A DNA stretch of 5,146 bases from SBBV01 sp036555425. GTDB lineage: Bacteria; Pseudomonadota; Alphaproteobacteria; Bin65. The notes beneath the pieces are model-generated. The model saw nothing but the letters and a program-made list of their open reading frames with translations, searched no databases and had not been told where the DNA came from. A program made the position numbers and the translations under genes. The DNA lies in contig DATBLL010000087.1 of NCBI GenBank assembly GCA_036555425.1, forward strand, positions 1-5,146, in the 5' to 3' direction. Shown here one piece after another: positions 1 through 5,015 of the stretch; the stretch's first letter is position 1, and each line of letters begins with the position of its first letter.

Positions 1-1
1 G

Positions 2-184
2 CGCTGCCAGCGCAGCCGGCCCGATCAGAAGCTCGAGCGGGCGGCCTTCCTCGAGATCGTCGACATCGATCCCACGACCAAGAAGCGGGTGCTGAAGTTC
101 AGCGGCTGGATGTTCGCCTCCAATCCGGCGCTCTCGGCGCTCGAGCACCCGGTCTACGACGTCTGGGTCAAGGACTGTAAGTAG
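2..184 (+). CDS. DUF2155 domain-containing protein, C-terminal part (5' end outside window)
   Basis: The open frame enters from the left edge and ends at TAG (182-184), giving the last 60 residues. The visible piece contains the DUF2155 hallmark core: a beta-rich stretch (LEIVDIDPTTKKRVLKFSGW) followed by WMFASNPALSALEHPVYDVW and the final VKDCK. Two cysteines, at fragment residues 2 and 59, bracket the domain as in other members and could form a disulfide in the periplasm. The family is known mainly from Alphaproteobacteria, usually as small exported proteins of unknown function; the signal peptide would lie outside the window. It is commonly found beside aat, convergent with it, as here. 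The end overlaps the 3' end of aat by 31 bp on the opposite strand. Family assignment is confident; no function should be inferred. Confidence 0.88.
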   Translation, partial: RCQRSRPDQKLERAAFLEIVDIDPTTKKRVLKFSGWMFASNPALSALEHPVYDVWVKDCK

Positions 185-810
185 GCGGACACCCGCTCGA
201 GCGGGAAGGTCACCGGGAATTCCGCCTTGACGCCGAGCGCGGTCGCCAGCATGCGCCGGTAAGTGCGCCGCGGCACCTCGATGGCACCGAACTGCGCCAG
301 GTGATCGGTGATGAACTGCGTGTCGAGCAGGCGGTAGCCGCCGGCGATGAGGCGCGCCACCAGATGCACCAGCGCCACTTTGCTCGCATCGGTGGCACGG
401 CTGAACATGCTCTCGCCGAAGAATGCGCCGCCGATCGAGACGCCGTAGAGGCCGCCCACCAGCGCGCCCCCGCGCCAGCATTCGACCGAGTGAGCGAGCC
501 CGCGCTGGAACATCTCGGAATAGGCGTTGACGATCTCGGTCGTGATCCACGAATCCTCGCGGCCCGGCGCCGGCTCGGCGCAGGCGGAGATGACGGCGCG
601 GAAGGCGGTGTCGCAGCGCACGTCGAAGGTGCCCTGGCGCACGGTGCGGCGCAGGCGCCGCGGCACGTGGAAGCTGTCGAGCGGAATGATGCCGCGCCAC
701 TCGGGATCGACCCAGTAGAGCTTGCGCCCCTGGCGCGAATCGGCCATCGGGAACACGCCGGCCGAATAGGCGCGAAGCAAGATCTCGACGTTGAGGCTGC
801 GTTGGCTCAT
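154..810 (-). CDS. aat: Leucyl/phenylalanyl-tRNA--protein transferase
   Basis: Cytoplasmic enzyme that transfers Leu or Phe from aminoacyl-tRNA to proteins with N-terminal Lys or Arg, marking them for ClpS/ClpAP degradation (bacterial N-end rule). The product is 218 residues, normal for the short alphaproteobacterial form. Visible family motifs are YSAGVFPMAD (15-24), SWIT (87-90), HSVECW (107-112), the central GGLYGVSIGGAFFGESMFS (119-137), DASK (141-144) and LLDTQFITDHLAQFGA (161-176). Glu133, Asp163 and Gln165 match the catalytic-site Glu156, Asp186 and Gln188 of the E. coli enzyme. The ATG at 810 is chosen because it starts MSQRSLNVEILLRAYSAGVF, a standard family beginning; the same frame is open further upstream, but that would run into accC and encodes Arg/Ala-rich nonsense. 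No clear Shine-Dalgarno precedes it. It is last in the aroQ-accB-accC-aat block, 107 bp after accC, and its final ten codons lie antisense to the DUF2155 gene. Confidence 0.95.
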   Translation of the reverse strand: MSQRSLNVEILLRAYSAGVFPMADSRQGRKLYWVDPEWRGIIPLDSFHVPRRLRRTVRQGTFDVRCDTAFRAVISACAEPAPGREDSWITTEIVNAYSEMFQRGLAHSVECWRGGALVGGLYGVSIGGAFFGESMFSRATDASKVALVHLVARLIAGGYRLLDTQFITDHLAQFGAIEVPRRTYRRMLATALGVKAEFPVTFPLERVSAYLQSLTQTS

Positions 811-917
811 GCGAAAGGGGTACGCACGAAATCGGGCGCCAATTAGGCCCGAAGCGCGCCGCTTGCGCAATGCGCTTGCGCGAACCGCATCATGCGCCCC
901 GCGCCATGCAGCCCGCG
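811..917. other. accC-aat intergenic region with two small stem-loops
   Basis: This 107-bp gap holds two inverted repeats. GCGCAA (865-870) pairs with TTGCGC (876-881) around a 5-nt loop, and TCGGGC (832-837) pairs with GCCCGA (847-852) around a 9-nt loop. Neither is followed by a T-run on the minus strand, so I do not call a terminator. They could affect read-through or mRNA stability between accC and aat. A separate aat promoter is possible, but no convincing -35/-10 pair is visible. Confidence 0.35.
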
Positions 918-2261
918 CTACCCCGGCCGCGCCGCGATGCGCTCGAGCCAGCCGATGTCGTAATCGCCATTGATGAAATCGCGGTCGGCCACCAGGCGCA
1001 CGTGGAGCGGAATGGTGGTCTCGATGCCGCCGATGACGAACTCCTCGAGCGCGCGCCGGAGCCGCATCAGGCATTCGTTGCGCGTGCTGGCGTGGACGAT
1101 GAGCTTGGCGACGAGGCTGTCATAGTGCGGCGGCACGCGGTAGCCGGCATAGAGCGCCGAATCGACCCGCACGCCCAGGCCGCCCGGCGCGTGATAGTCC
1201 GTGACCGTGCCCGGGGAGGGCTTGAAGGTCGTGGCGTTCTCGGCGTTGATGCGGCATTCGATCGCGTGGCCGACGAATTTCACGTCGTCCTGGCGGAACG
1301 AGATCGGCGCGCCCGAGGCGATGCGGATCATCTCGCGGACGATGTCGATGTCGGAGATCGCCTCGGTGATCGGGTGCTCGACCTGGAGCCGCGTGTTCAT
1401 CTCGATGAAATAGAATTCGCCCTCCTGATAGAGGAATTCGAGCGTGCCGGCATTCCGGTAGCCCAGTTGCTTCATCGCGGAGCAGCCGATGTCGCCCAGG
1501 CGCTTCCTCTCCCTGTCGTTGAGGGCGGGCGAAGGCGCTTCCTCCAGCACCTTCTGATGCTTTCTCTGCAGCGAGCAGTCGCGCTCGCCCAGATGCACGA
1601 CGTTGCCGTGCGAATCGGCCAGGATCTGCAGCTCGATATGGCGCGGGCGAGAGAGGTACTTCTCGATGTAGACGGCGTCGTTGCCGAAATTCGTCATCGC
1701 CTCGCGCTTGGCCAGCGCCATCATGTCCGCCAGTTCGGCGGCCGCTTTGGCCACTTTCATGCCCTTGCCGCCGCCGCCGCCCGCCGCCTTGATCAGCACC
1801 GGATAGCCGATCTCCTCTGCAACCTTCTTCGCCGCGTCGATGTCGGTGACGGCGTCATCGGTGCCCGGCACGCAGGGCACGTTCAGCGAGCGCATCGCCT
1901 TCTTGGCCGCGACCTTGTCGCCCATCATGCGGATGTGGTCGGGCGAGGGGCCGATGAAGGTGAGGCCGTGCTCCTCGACGATCTCGGCGAACTTGGCGTT
2001 TTCGGAGAGGAAGCCGTAGCCCGGATGGATCGCGTCGGCGCCGGTGATGATCGCGGCCGACACGATCGACGGCATGTTGAGATAGGATTCGCGCGCCGGC
2101 GGCGGGCCGATGCAGACGCTTTCGTCGGCGAGGCGCACGTGCATCGCGCCTTCGTCGGCGGTCGAGTGCACGGCCACGGTCTTGATGCCCATCTCGCGGC
2201 AGGCGCGGTGGATGCGGAGCGCGATCTCGCCGCGATTGGCGATGAGCACCTTGTCGAACAC
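918..2261 (-). CDS. accC: Biotin carboxylase subunit of acetyl-CoA carboxylase
   Basis: Uses ATP and bicarbonate to carboxylate the biotin on AccB, the first half-reaction of malonyl-CoA synthesis. The 447-residue product matches the usual length (E. coli 449). The N-terminal domain begins FDKVLIANRGEIALR, with HPGYGFLSEN at 79-88. The ATP-grasp domain shows Lys116, Lys158, the Gly-rich loop GGGGGKGM (161-168), His208, HQKVLEEAP (235-243, Lys237), Glu275, and FIEMNTRLQVEHP (285-297) with Glu287, Asn289, Arg291, Gln293 and Glu295. The C-terminal domain has GHAIECRINAEN (331-342). All expected catalytic residues are present. The start chosen is GTG at 2261, exactly where the family begins, with TAGGG 9-13 nt upstream. 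An upstream TTG at 2294 is open but lies in the repeat. It follows accB in the same direction, 146 bp later, an unusually long gap for an accBC pair. Confidence 0.97.
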   Translation of the reverse strand: MFDKVLIANRGEIALRIHRACREMGIKTVAVHSTADEGAMHVRLADESVCIGPPPARESYLNMPSIVSAAIITGADAIHPGYGFLSENAKFAEIVEEHGLTFIGPSPDHIRMMGDKVAAKKAMRSLNVPCVPGTDDAVTDIDAAKKVAEEIGYPVLIKAAGGGGGKGMKVAKAAAELADMMALAKREAMTNFGNDAVYIEKYLSRPRHIELQILADSHGNVVHLGERDCSLQRKHQKVLEEAPSPALNDRERKRLGDIGCSAMKQLGYRNAGTLEFLYQEGEFYFIEMNTRLQVEHPITEAISDIDIVREMIRIASGAPISFRQDDVKFVGHAIECRINAENATTFKPSPGTVTDYHAPGGLGVRVDSALYAGYRVPPHYDSLVAKLIVHASTRNECLMRLRRALEEFVIGGIETTIPLHVRLVADRDFINGDYDIGWLERIAARPG

Positions 2262-2289
2262 CGTCGCCGGCCCTAGCAGGCGCCCGGTC

Positions 2290-2319
2290 GGCAAAAAGGG
2301 GTCGGACCCCTTTTCAGCC
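2290..2319 (+). repeat. REP-like palindromic repeat, copy A
   Basis: It contains a perfect 21-nt interrupted palindrome, AAAAGGGGTC-G-GACCCCTTTT (2294-2314). The reverse complement of copy B (2350-2379) matches it at 25 of 30 positions, so the two copies form an inverted pair around a 30-nt spacer. The GGGGTC-N-GACCCC core flanked by A- and T-runs resembles dispersed palindromic repeats seen in intergenic DNA of many proteobacteria, some linked to REP-associated tyrosine transposases. That relation is recalled, not tested here. As a hairpin followed by TTTT it looks terminator-like on either strand. Confidence 0.75.
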
Positions 2320-2349
2320 GATGCCAGCTGGCGGATGTCTTGTCGTGGA

Positions 2350-2379
2350 GGTTGAAAAAGGGTCTGACCCCTTCTTGCG
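2350..2379 (-). repeat. REP-like palindromic repeat, copy B (inverted relative to copy A)
   Basis: The core GGGTC-T-GACCC (2360-2370) has an A-run before it and CTTCTT after it. It differs from the inverse of copy A at five positions, including the palindrome centre and two arm positions, so its own hairpin is weaker. Read on the minus strand, the direction of accBC transcription, GGGTC-A-GACCC is followed directly by TTTTT, which resembles a weak intrinsic terminator or attenuator. Copies A and B could also pair with each other in the mRNA as one long stem of about 30 bp. Confidence 0.72.
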
Positions 2380-2407
2380 GCAGACGCATCATGTGCGGCC
2401 GTTGGCC

Positions 2408-2890
2408 CTACTCGATGATCATCAGGATGTCGCCGTATTCCACCGGCTGCTGATTTTCGATCATGATCTTGCGCACCACGCCGGCGCGCGGCGATTTGAT
2501 CTCGTTGAAGGTCTTCATCGCCTCGATCAGCATCAGGGTCTGGCCCTCCTTGACGCGGTCGCCGGCGGAAACGAAGGCCGGCGCGCTGGGCTCGGGGGCC
2601 AGATACGCCGTGCCCACCATGGGCGATTTCACCGCGCCGGGATGGGTGGCGTCGTAGGCCTTCTCGGTGAGCGCCGGAACGGCGATGGGCGTGCTCACCG
2701 GCGGCGCGGCGGCGGCTGCGGGCGCCGTCGCCGGCGCCTCGCTGACCACGGCCCGCTGGCGCGAGACGCGGATGCGGAACGCGCCGGTGGCGTATTCGAT
2801 CTCGGTGAGACCGGTTTCCTCGAGCAGCGCCGCGAGTTGGCGCACGGCAGCGGCGTTGATATTCTTGGGCATCAGGATGCGCGGGGGCAT
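2408..2890 (-). CDS. accB: Biotin carboxyl carrier protein of acetyl-CoA carboxylase (BCCP)
   Basis: Carries the biotin that shuttles CO2 from AccC to the AccA/AccD carboxyltransferase, whose genes are not in the window. The product is 160 residues (E. coli 156). An N-terminal helix-strand segment (about 12-44, INAAAVRQLAALLEETGLTE then an IRVSR strand) is followed by an Ala/Pro/Val-rich flexible linker (about 47-73). The biotinyl domain (about 84-160) has the motif EAMKTFNEI, with Lys126 the predicted biotinylation site, and a thumb-like insert (APEPSAPAFV) typical of bacterial BCCP. ATG at 2890 is preferred: it directly follows the aroQ stop and has AAGG 8 nt upstream. An in-frame ATG at 2872 (MPKNINAAAV) is a possible alternative that would drop six residues. 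The contact with aroQ suggests translational coupling. Confidence 0.97.
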   Translation of the reverse strand: MPPRILMPKNINAAAVRQLAALLEETGLTEIEYATGAFRIRVSRQRAVVSEAPATAPAAAAAPPVSTPIAVPALTEKAYDATHPGAVKSPMVGTAYLAPEPSAPAFVSAGDRVKEGQTLMLIEAMKTFNEIKSPRAGVVRKIMIENQQPVEYGDILMIIE

Positions 2891-3355
2891 CTATGGCGCC
2901 TTGCGGCGGGCGCCGCGAATTTGACCGGCCAGCGCCTCGAGCGCCAGCGCGTAGCCCTCTGGGCCCAAGCCGACGATGACCCCGGTGGCGGCGGAGGAGA
3001 CATAGGAGTGGTGGCGGAAGCTCTCCCGCCGGAAGACGTTCGAAAGGTGCACTTCGATCACCGGCTTCTCCGCCGTTAACAAAGCATCAAGGATGGCCAC
3101 CGAGGTGTGGGTGTAGGCGCCGGCGTTGATCACGATGCCGGCGGCGGCCTTGCGCGCCTCCTGGATCCAGCCCACAAGCTCGCCCTCGAAGTTGGACTGG
3201 CGGAAATCGACGGCGAGTCCGAGCGCCTCGGCGCGGGCACGGCAGAGCTTCTCGACGTCGGCCAGGGTGGCGCGGCCGTAAATCTTCGGCTGGCGCTGAC
3301 CGAGCATGTTGAGATTGGGGCCGTTGAGGACGTAAACGAGCGGCGGCTTGGCCAC
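2891..3355 (-). CDS. aroQ: Type II 3-dehydroquinate dehydratase
   Basis: Converts 3-dehydroquinate to 3-dehydroshikimate in the shikimate pathway to aromatic amino acids. At 154 residues it has the normal length of the small dodecameric type II enzyme. Active-site elements are all visible: NGPNLNMLG (11-19) with Asn14, the lid loop RQPKIYG (21-27) with Arg21 and catalytic Tyr26, INAGAYTH (76-83) with Asn77 and His83, and EVHLSNVFRRE (101-111) with Glu101, His103 and Arg110. These line up with Arg19, Tyr24, Asn75, His81, Glu99, His101 and Arg108 of the M. tuberculosis enzyme. The lid has Gln22 where many homologues have Glu (REP). The start is GTG at 3355, with GGGAG on the minus strand 5 nt upstream. 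It is the first gene of the minus-strand block, and its TAG abuts the accB ATG. Confidence 0.97.
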   Translation of the reverse strand: MAKPPLVYVLNGPNLNMLGQRQPKIYGRATLADVEKLCRARAEALGLAVDFRQSNFEGELVGWIQEARKAAAGIVINAGAYTHTSVAILDALLTAEKPVIEVHLSNVFRRESFRHHSYVSSAATGVIVGLGPEGYALALEALAGQIRGARRKAP

Positions 3356-3592
3356 GTGGGCTCCCGAAATCCAAGGGGTCGCAAGGCGTTATAGCAAGGT
3401 GTTCGCACCGGCGCCAAGCGCACCGGCCAGCACGCCGCGGCCTCCCGCCGAGCGCTCGCCGGCCTCCGAATCTGCGTCCGACTGGTCGCCGCTTTTAATC
3501 ATATCGCGGAAGAGGTCGTTAAGTCCCGTCGCTTAGTTTGCCCCGAGAAAGCGGCCAAATGGCGTTGCCGAGGCCGCACCGGGGCAGGGTTC
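3356..3592. promoter_or_regulatory. Divergent intergenic region between aroQ and the pseudopilin genes
   Basis: This 237-bp region separates two divergent transcription units, so it should hold both promoters. The aroQ side has the candidate promoter listed separately. On the pseudopilin side there is a locally AT-richer patch (3493-3504, TTTTAATCATAT) and a weak TTAGTT (3533-3538), but no pair I would call a promoter. GCGGCC (3551-3556) and GGCCGC (3572-3577) form an inverted repeat with an inner GGC-GTT-GCC hairpin (3561-3569), 15 bp before the start codon at 3593. In the mRNA leader this could fold next to the ribosome site. No credible small gene is seen here. Confidence 0.45.
3388..3417 (-). 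promoter_or_regulatory. Candidate sigma70-type promoter of the aroQ-accB-accC-aat block
   Basis: On the minus strand, TTGGCG (3417-3412) and TATAAC (3393-3388) are separated by 18 bp, and TGC directly before TATAAC forms an extended -10 element. Transcription would start near 3381, leaving a leader of about 25 nt that contains the GGGAG ribosome site of aroQ. Position, spacing and leader length agree with a real promoter, but this is a motif reading only. Confidence 0.5.
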
Positions 3593-4213
3593 ATGGCGGC
3601 TGAGACGGTTAACGCAAGCGTTATCGGAAAGTGGCGCGGAAGGCCGCGTTTCGCCTTGCGCATGGCGCGGCTCCTGCGCGGCCGGCGCGGCGTGACGGCG
3701 GTCGAATTCGGGCTCGTCGCGCCCGTCTGCGTCGCGCTCCTTTGCGTCTTCATCGACCTTTCCATGGTCATGTTCATCACGAACGTCATGGAGGGCGGCC
3801 TGCGCGAGGCGAGCCGCTACGCGATCACCGGCGCCCTCGATCCCGGCGTGTCGCGCGAGGACAAGATCAAGCAGATCGTCTACGACCACAGCTACAACCT
3901 GATCAAGCAATCGGACATCACCGTCACCTACAAAGTCTACGGAAGCTTCACGGCGATCGGGCAGCCCGAGCCCTACACGGATACCAACGGCAACGGCCAA
4001 TACGACGCCGGCGAGCCCTTCACCGATATCAACAACAACGGCGTCTGGGACGAGGACCAAGGCAAGGTCGGTCCGGGCGGGCCGGGCGACATCGTCGCCT
4101 ATACCGTCTCCTACAAATGGGTGCTGTGGACGCCGTTCGCCGCCGAGATCTGGGGCGACGGCGGCGCGGTGACGCTGGCCGCGACGGTCGCGGTCCGCAA
4201 CGAACCCTACTGA
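3593..4213 (+). CDS. TadE/TadG-family pilus assembly pseudopilin with EF-hand-like loops
   Basis: Likely a minor pilin of a Tad/Flp (type IVc) system, anchored in the inner membrane with its C-terminal part in the periplasm. The 206-residue product has a basic N-terminus (RLLRGRRG, 26-33), then G33|VTAVEF with Glu38 at +5, the kind of site cut by TadV-type prepilin peptidases. A hydrophobic helix follows (about 40-62), and the C-terminal strand DIVAYTVSYKW (166-176) is typical of the family. Residues 130-157 hold two 15-residue repeats, DTNGNGQYDAGEPFT and DINNNGVWDEDQGKV. The first fits an EF-hand-type loop, with Asp130, Asn132, Asn134, Gly135 and Glu141 at positions 1, 3, 5, 6 and 12. The ATG at 3593 has GGGG 8 nt upstream; ATG at 3662 (MARLLRGRRGV) also suits the family, but nothing like a ribosome site precedes it. 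TadE versus TadF/TadG cannot be settled from sequence alone. Confidence 0.88.
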   Translation: MAAETVNASVIGKWRGRPRFALRMARLLRGRRGVTAVEFGLVAPVCVALLCVFIDLSMVMFITNVMEGGLREASRYAITGALDPGVSREDKIKQIVYDHSYNLIKQSDITVTYKVYGSFTAIGQPEPYTDTNGNGQYDAGEPFTDINNNGVWDEDQGKVGPGGPGDIVAYTVSYKWVLWTPFAAEIWGDGGAVTLAATVAVRNEPY

Positions 4214-4228
4214 TCGCGGTACACCATC

Positions 4229-4795
4229 ATGCGCATTCGGATTCCCGAGAGACTTCGCCGTTTCGTCCGCGATAACCGCGGCGTGGCGGCCGTGGAATTC
4301 GCGTTCGTCGCCTCGTTCCTCACCATGGCGCTGATGGGCGGCACCGAGCTCGCGCGCTACACGCTGATGAACCAGAAGATGGATCGCGTCTCCTCGTCCG
4401 TGGCCGACTGGGTGGCCCAATCGAGCACGCTCGCATCGACCGACTTCGACAATTTCTTCGGCGGCGCCCAGCAAGTCGCGAGGCCGTTCGAGCTTGGCAG
4501 CAAGGGCCGCGTCATCATCTCGTTCATCGTGGCCGAAACCGACACCACCTACCGCATAAGCTGGCAGCGCAGCGGCGCGGGCACCTTGGCCGAGACGAGC
4601 TTGATCGGCACCGAGGGCGGGCTTGCGACGCTTCCCGCCGGCGTGACGCTGGCGAAGGGCGACTATGTGGTCGCGGTCGAAGTCTATGCCCAATACGAAG
4701 CCTTCATATTCCCCGACCTGGTCGGGACCTCGGTCGTCTACAAGCGATCCTTCGAGCAGCCGCGACTGCCCGATATCATCACGGTGACGCCCTGA
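4229..4795 (+). CDS. TadE/TadG-family pilus assembly pseudopilin, second copy
   Basis: A second minor-pilin-like protein of 188 residues, 15 bp after the first and probably co-transcribed. The basic leader MRIRIPERLRRFVRDNRG ends in G18|VAAVEF with Glu23 at +5, a predicted prepilin-peptidase site. A hydrophobic helix follows (about 24-47) and then LARYTLMNQKMDRVSSSVADW, a segment common in this family after the helix. The rest is a soluble, strand-rich periplasmic domain (VIISFIVAETDTTYRISW at 95-112; YVVAVEVYAQYEAF at 146-159). There are no EF-hand-like loops and no von Willebrand factor A domain, so it is not a full-size TadG. The ribosome site before the ATG is weak, which would fit translation coupled to the upstream gene. 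The last 13 codons have a degenerate second copy just downstream. Exact subunit identity (TadE, TadF or TadG-like) is open. Confidence 0.86.
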   Translation: MRIRIPERLRRFVRDNRGVAAVEFAFVASFLTMALMGGTELARYTLMNQKMDRVSSSVADWVAQSSTLASTDFDNFFGGAQQVARPFELGSKGRVIISFIVAETDTTYRISWQRSGAGTLAETSLIGTEGGLATLPAGVTLAKGDYVVAVEVYAQYEAFIFPDLVGTSVVYKRSFEQPRLPDIITVTP

Positions 4796-4821
4796 TCTCG
4801 CCGGGACGTCGATCGTTCCCC

Positions 4822-4872
4822 AGCGATCCCTTCTGGCCACCGCGACCGCTTGATATCATCACAGCGGAATGA
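4822..4872 (+). pseudogene. Degenerate duplicate of the 3' end of the second pseudopilin gene
   Basis: Positions 4822-4862 repeat 4743-4782 (the end of the upstream gene) at 33 of 41 aligned columns, with one inserted C, at an offset of about 80 bp. In its own frame the copy reads SDPFWPPRPLDIITAE then TGA (4870-4872); the gene end reads KRSFEQPRLPDIITVTP then TGA. After the shared Phe, F-x-x-P-R-x-x-D-I-I-T is kept, so the match holds at protein level. It may be the remnant of a lost third pseudopilin gene or a local duplication. The frame upstream of it has no recognisable pilin sequence. Confidence 0.4.
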
Positions 4873-5015
4873 CGCGCTCACCCCTTGAATCGGATCTGCG
4901 AGCGCGAAGATCCGCGCGTGATCGTCGTGGGCGAAGAGTCCGTCATCGCGCGCCGGGCTGATGGCCGCGCGCGGCGACTCGTCCGCCGCTTCATCGCTCA
5001 TGTCGACGTCGAGCT

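Noticed and set aside
301..846. Plus-strand open frame opposite aat
   Set aside because: Antisense to all conserved Aat motifs, with no recognisable domain.
865..881. Terminator between accC and aat
   Set aside because: The 6-bp stem lacks a following T-run on the minus strand, so it is recorded only as a stem-loop.
811..1074. Longer aat start at 1074
   Set aside because: It would overlap the 3' end of accC by over 150 bp and add 88 Arg/Ala-rich residues absent from Aat proteins.
870..2276. Long plus-strand open frame (468 codons) opposite accC
   Set aside because: It is antisense to a fully conserved accC; the product is Arg/His/Asp/Ala-rich with no family features, as expected when a GC-biased gene is read on its other strand.
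2262..2294. Upstream TTG start for accC
   Set aside because: It would add 11 residues with no counterpart in the family and place the start inside repeat copy A; GTG at 2261 matches the conserved N-terminus.
2321..3079. Plus-strand open frame opposite accB and part of aroQ
   Set aside because: It starts in the repeat region and reads KGSDPF through the palindrome, then runs antisense to conserved enzymes; the composition is non-protein-like.
3493..3540. Sigma70 promoter for the pseudopilin genes
   Set aside because: AT-rich hexamers are present, but no -35/-10 pair with acceptable sequence and spacing could be found.
4803..4820. Intrinsic terminator after the second pseudopilin gene
   Set aside because: GGGA/TCCC with a bulge gives only a weak stem, and no T-run follows.
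3533..4840. Long minus-strand open frame (435 codons) opposite both pseudopilin genes
   Set aside because: The plus-strand genes show clear pilin processing motifs and helices; the antisense product is low-complexity Arg/Asp/Gly/Ala sequence and spans two separate genes and the gap between them.
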